DNA from: Hypomesus transpacificus
Lineage: Eukaryota > Chordata > Actinopteri > Osmeriformes > Osmeridae
DNA length: 64,000 nucleotides
Assembly (NCBI RefSeq): GCF_021917145.1
Contig: NW_025813837.1
Coordinates: 2,509,591 to 2,573,590, forward strand
Direction of reading: 5' to 3'
Numbering within the stretch: the stretch's first letter is position 1; every line of letters begins with the position of its first letter. Of this stretch, positions 63,741 through 64,000 are shown piece by piece. Position numbers and translations under genes: made by a program. Below the pieces are notes generated by a model. It ran no database searches and was not told where the DNA came from. It saw nothing but the letters and a program-made list of their open reading frames with translations.

Positions 63741-64000
63741 GGAGAGGTCGAATCGGGGTACCCAATAAAAAGGATTTGCAGCTCTAAGCTGAGATGCTTC
63801 TCTGCAGTTGGCCCCCGTCGAGCCCCCACGGATCTTGGATCCATCCCTCCTGCTTTTGGATCTGAAAACTATTTTCCATTGCGCTTGGCTGAGGGACAAG
63901 TTCAGGACATGGATGTGCTGTTTGCTTCCCCCGTGCGTCCCTTGAGACGTCCCCCATGCTCCCATCCGGGGATCCGATCCTCCAGGACGCTGTGCCCCCG
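63741..64000 (+). other. Open stretch cut by the right edge, unidentified
   Basis: One plus-strand frame stays open for about 86 codons to the window end, with an acceptor-like ctctgcag at 63800-63807. The minus strand is also open over most of the same span (63965-63699). Composition is less repetitive than its surroundings (for example FGSENYFPLRLAEGQVQDMD on plus). It could be an exon, a piece of a mobile element, or chance. I do not recognise it. Confidence 0.25.

Larger units (their letters stand above)
55720..64000. other. Right flank: no recognised gene
   Basis: After the neurl3 3' UTR, the rest is simple-repeat-rich sequence: GA repeats (57549-57735, 60720-60960), GGCAGAGG-type repeats (about 60300-60480), a C-rich minisatellite and one partial SINE. 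Short open stretches with donor-like ends occur (about 56592-56733; 59318-59338; 61089-61106). An open stretch without start reaches the right edge. None matches a family I know. This could be the upstream or first-intron region of a large gene beyond the window; ANK1 follows NKX6-3 in human, but nothing here proves it. Confidence 0.5.

Overview
This is a window of nuclear DNA from a ray-finned (teleost) fish. The evidence is spliced vertebrate genes with GT-AG introns and near full-length matches to human proteins, seven long and one partial copies of a tRNA-derived fish SINE, a hAT-type MITE, and many GT/GA/poly-C simple repeats. One 100-base N gap lies near the left end. I see no bacterial, viral or CRISPR content. 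The species cannot be fixed from sequence alone.

I could read eight protein-coding genes exon by exon. In order they are: gins4 (+, 2283-4138), a PPP1R3C-type glycogen-targeting subunit (+, 6841-7566), phyhip (-, 8336-11215), polr3d (+, 15922-18470), gpat4/agpat6 (+, 20599-30022), a divergent paralogue of INPP5A (+, 33284-43439), nkx6.3 (-, 48329-50391) and neurl3 (+, 52515-55719). Exon phases close without a break in all eight. The rest is intergenic or intronic DNA rich in SINEs, minisatellites and microsatellites. From 55720 to the right edge I recognise no gene.

The genes do not form a pathway. They cover DNA replication (gins4), RNA polymerase III (polr3d), glycerolipid synthesis (gpat4), glycogen control (PPP1R3), inositol phosphate signalling (INPP5A-like), a developmental homeobox factor (nkx6.3), a ubiquitin ligase (neurl3) and a neuronal FN3 protein (phyhip). 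What links them is genome history. In human, POLR3D and PHYHIP are neighbours on 8p21, and GINS4, GPAT4 and NKX6-3 lie together on 8p11. Several families here have another member on human 10q (PHYHIPL, PPP1R3C, NEURL1, INPP5A, NKX6-2). The INPP5A-like gene next to nkx6.3 mirrors INPP5A next to NKX6-2, so it is probably an old ohnologue that mammals lost. Its product has also lost the C-terminal prenylation box.

The most unusual sequence structure concerns splicing. Minisatellites whose unit looks like a 3' splice site sit in gpat4 intron 4 (21 x 17 nt) and INPP5A-like intron 10 (12 x 22 nt). The end of gpat4 exon 11 together with its donor is triplicated. Several acceptors abut GT repeats. 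Two inverted SINEs flank neurl3 exon 3. I did not find a convincing wholly new biological system.
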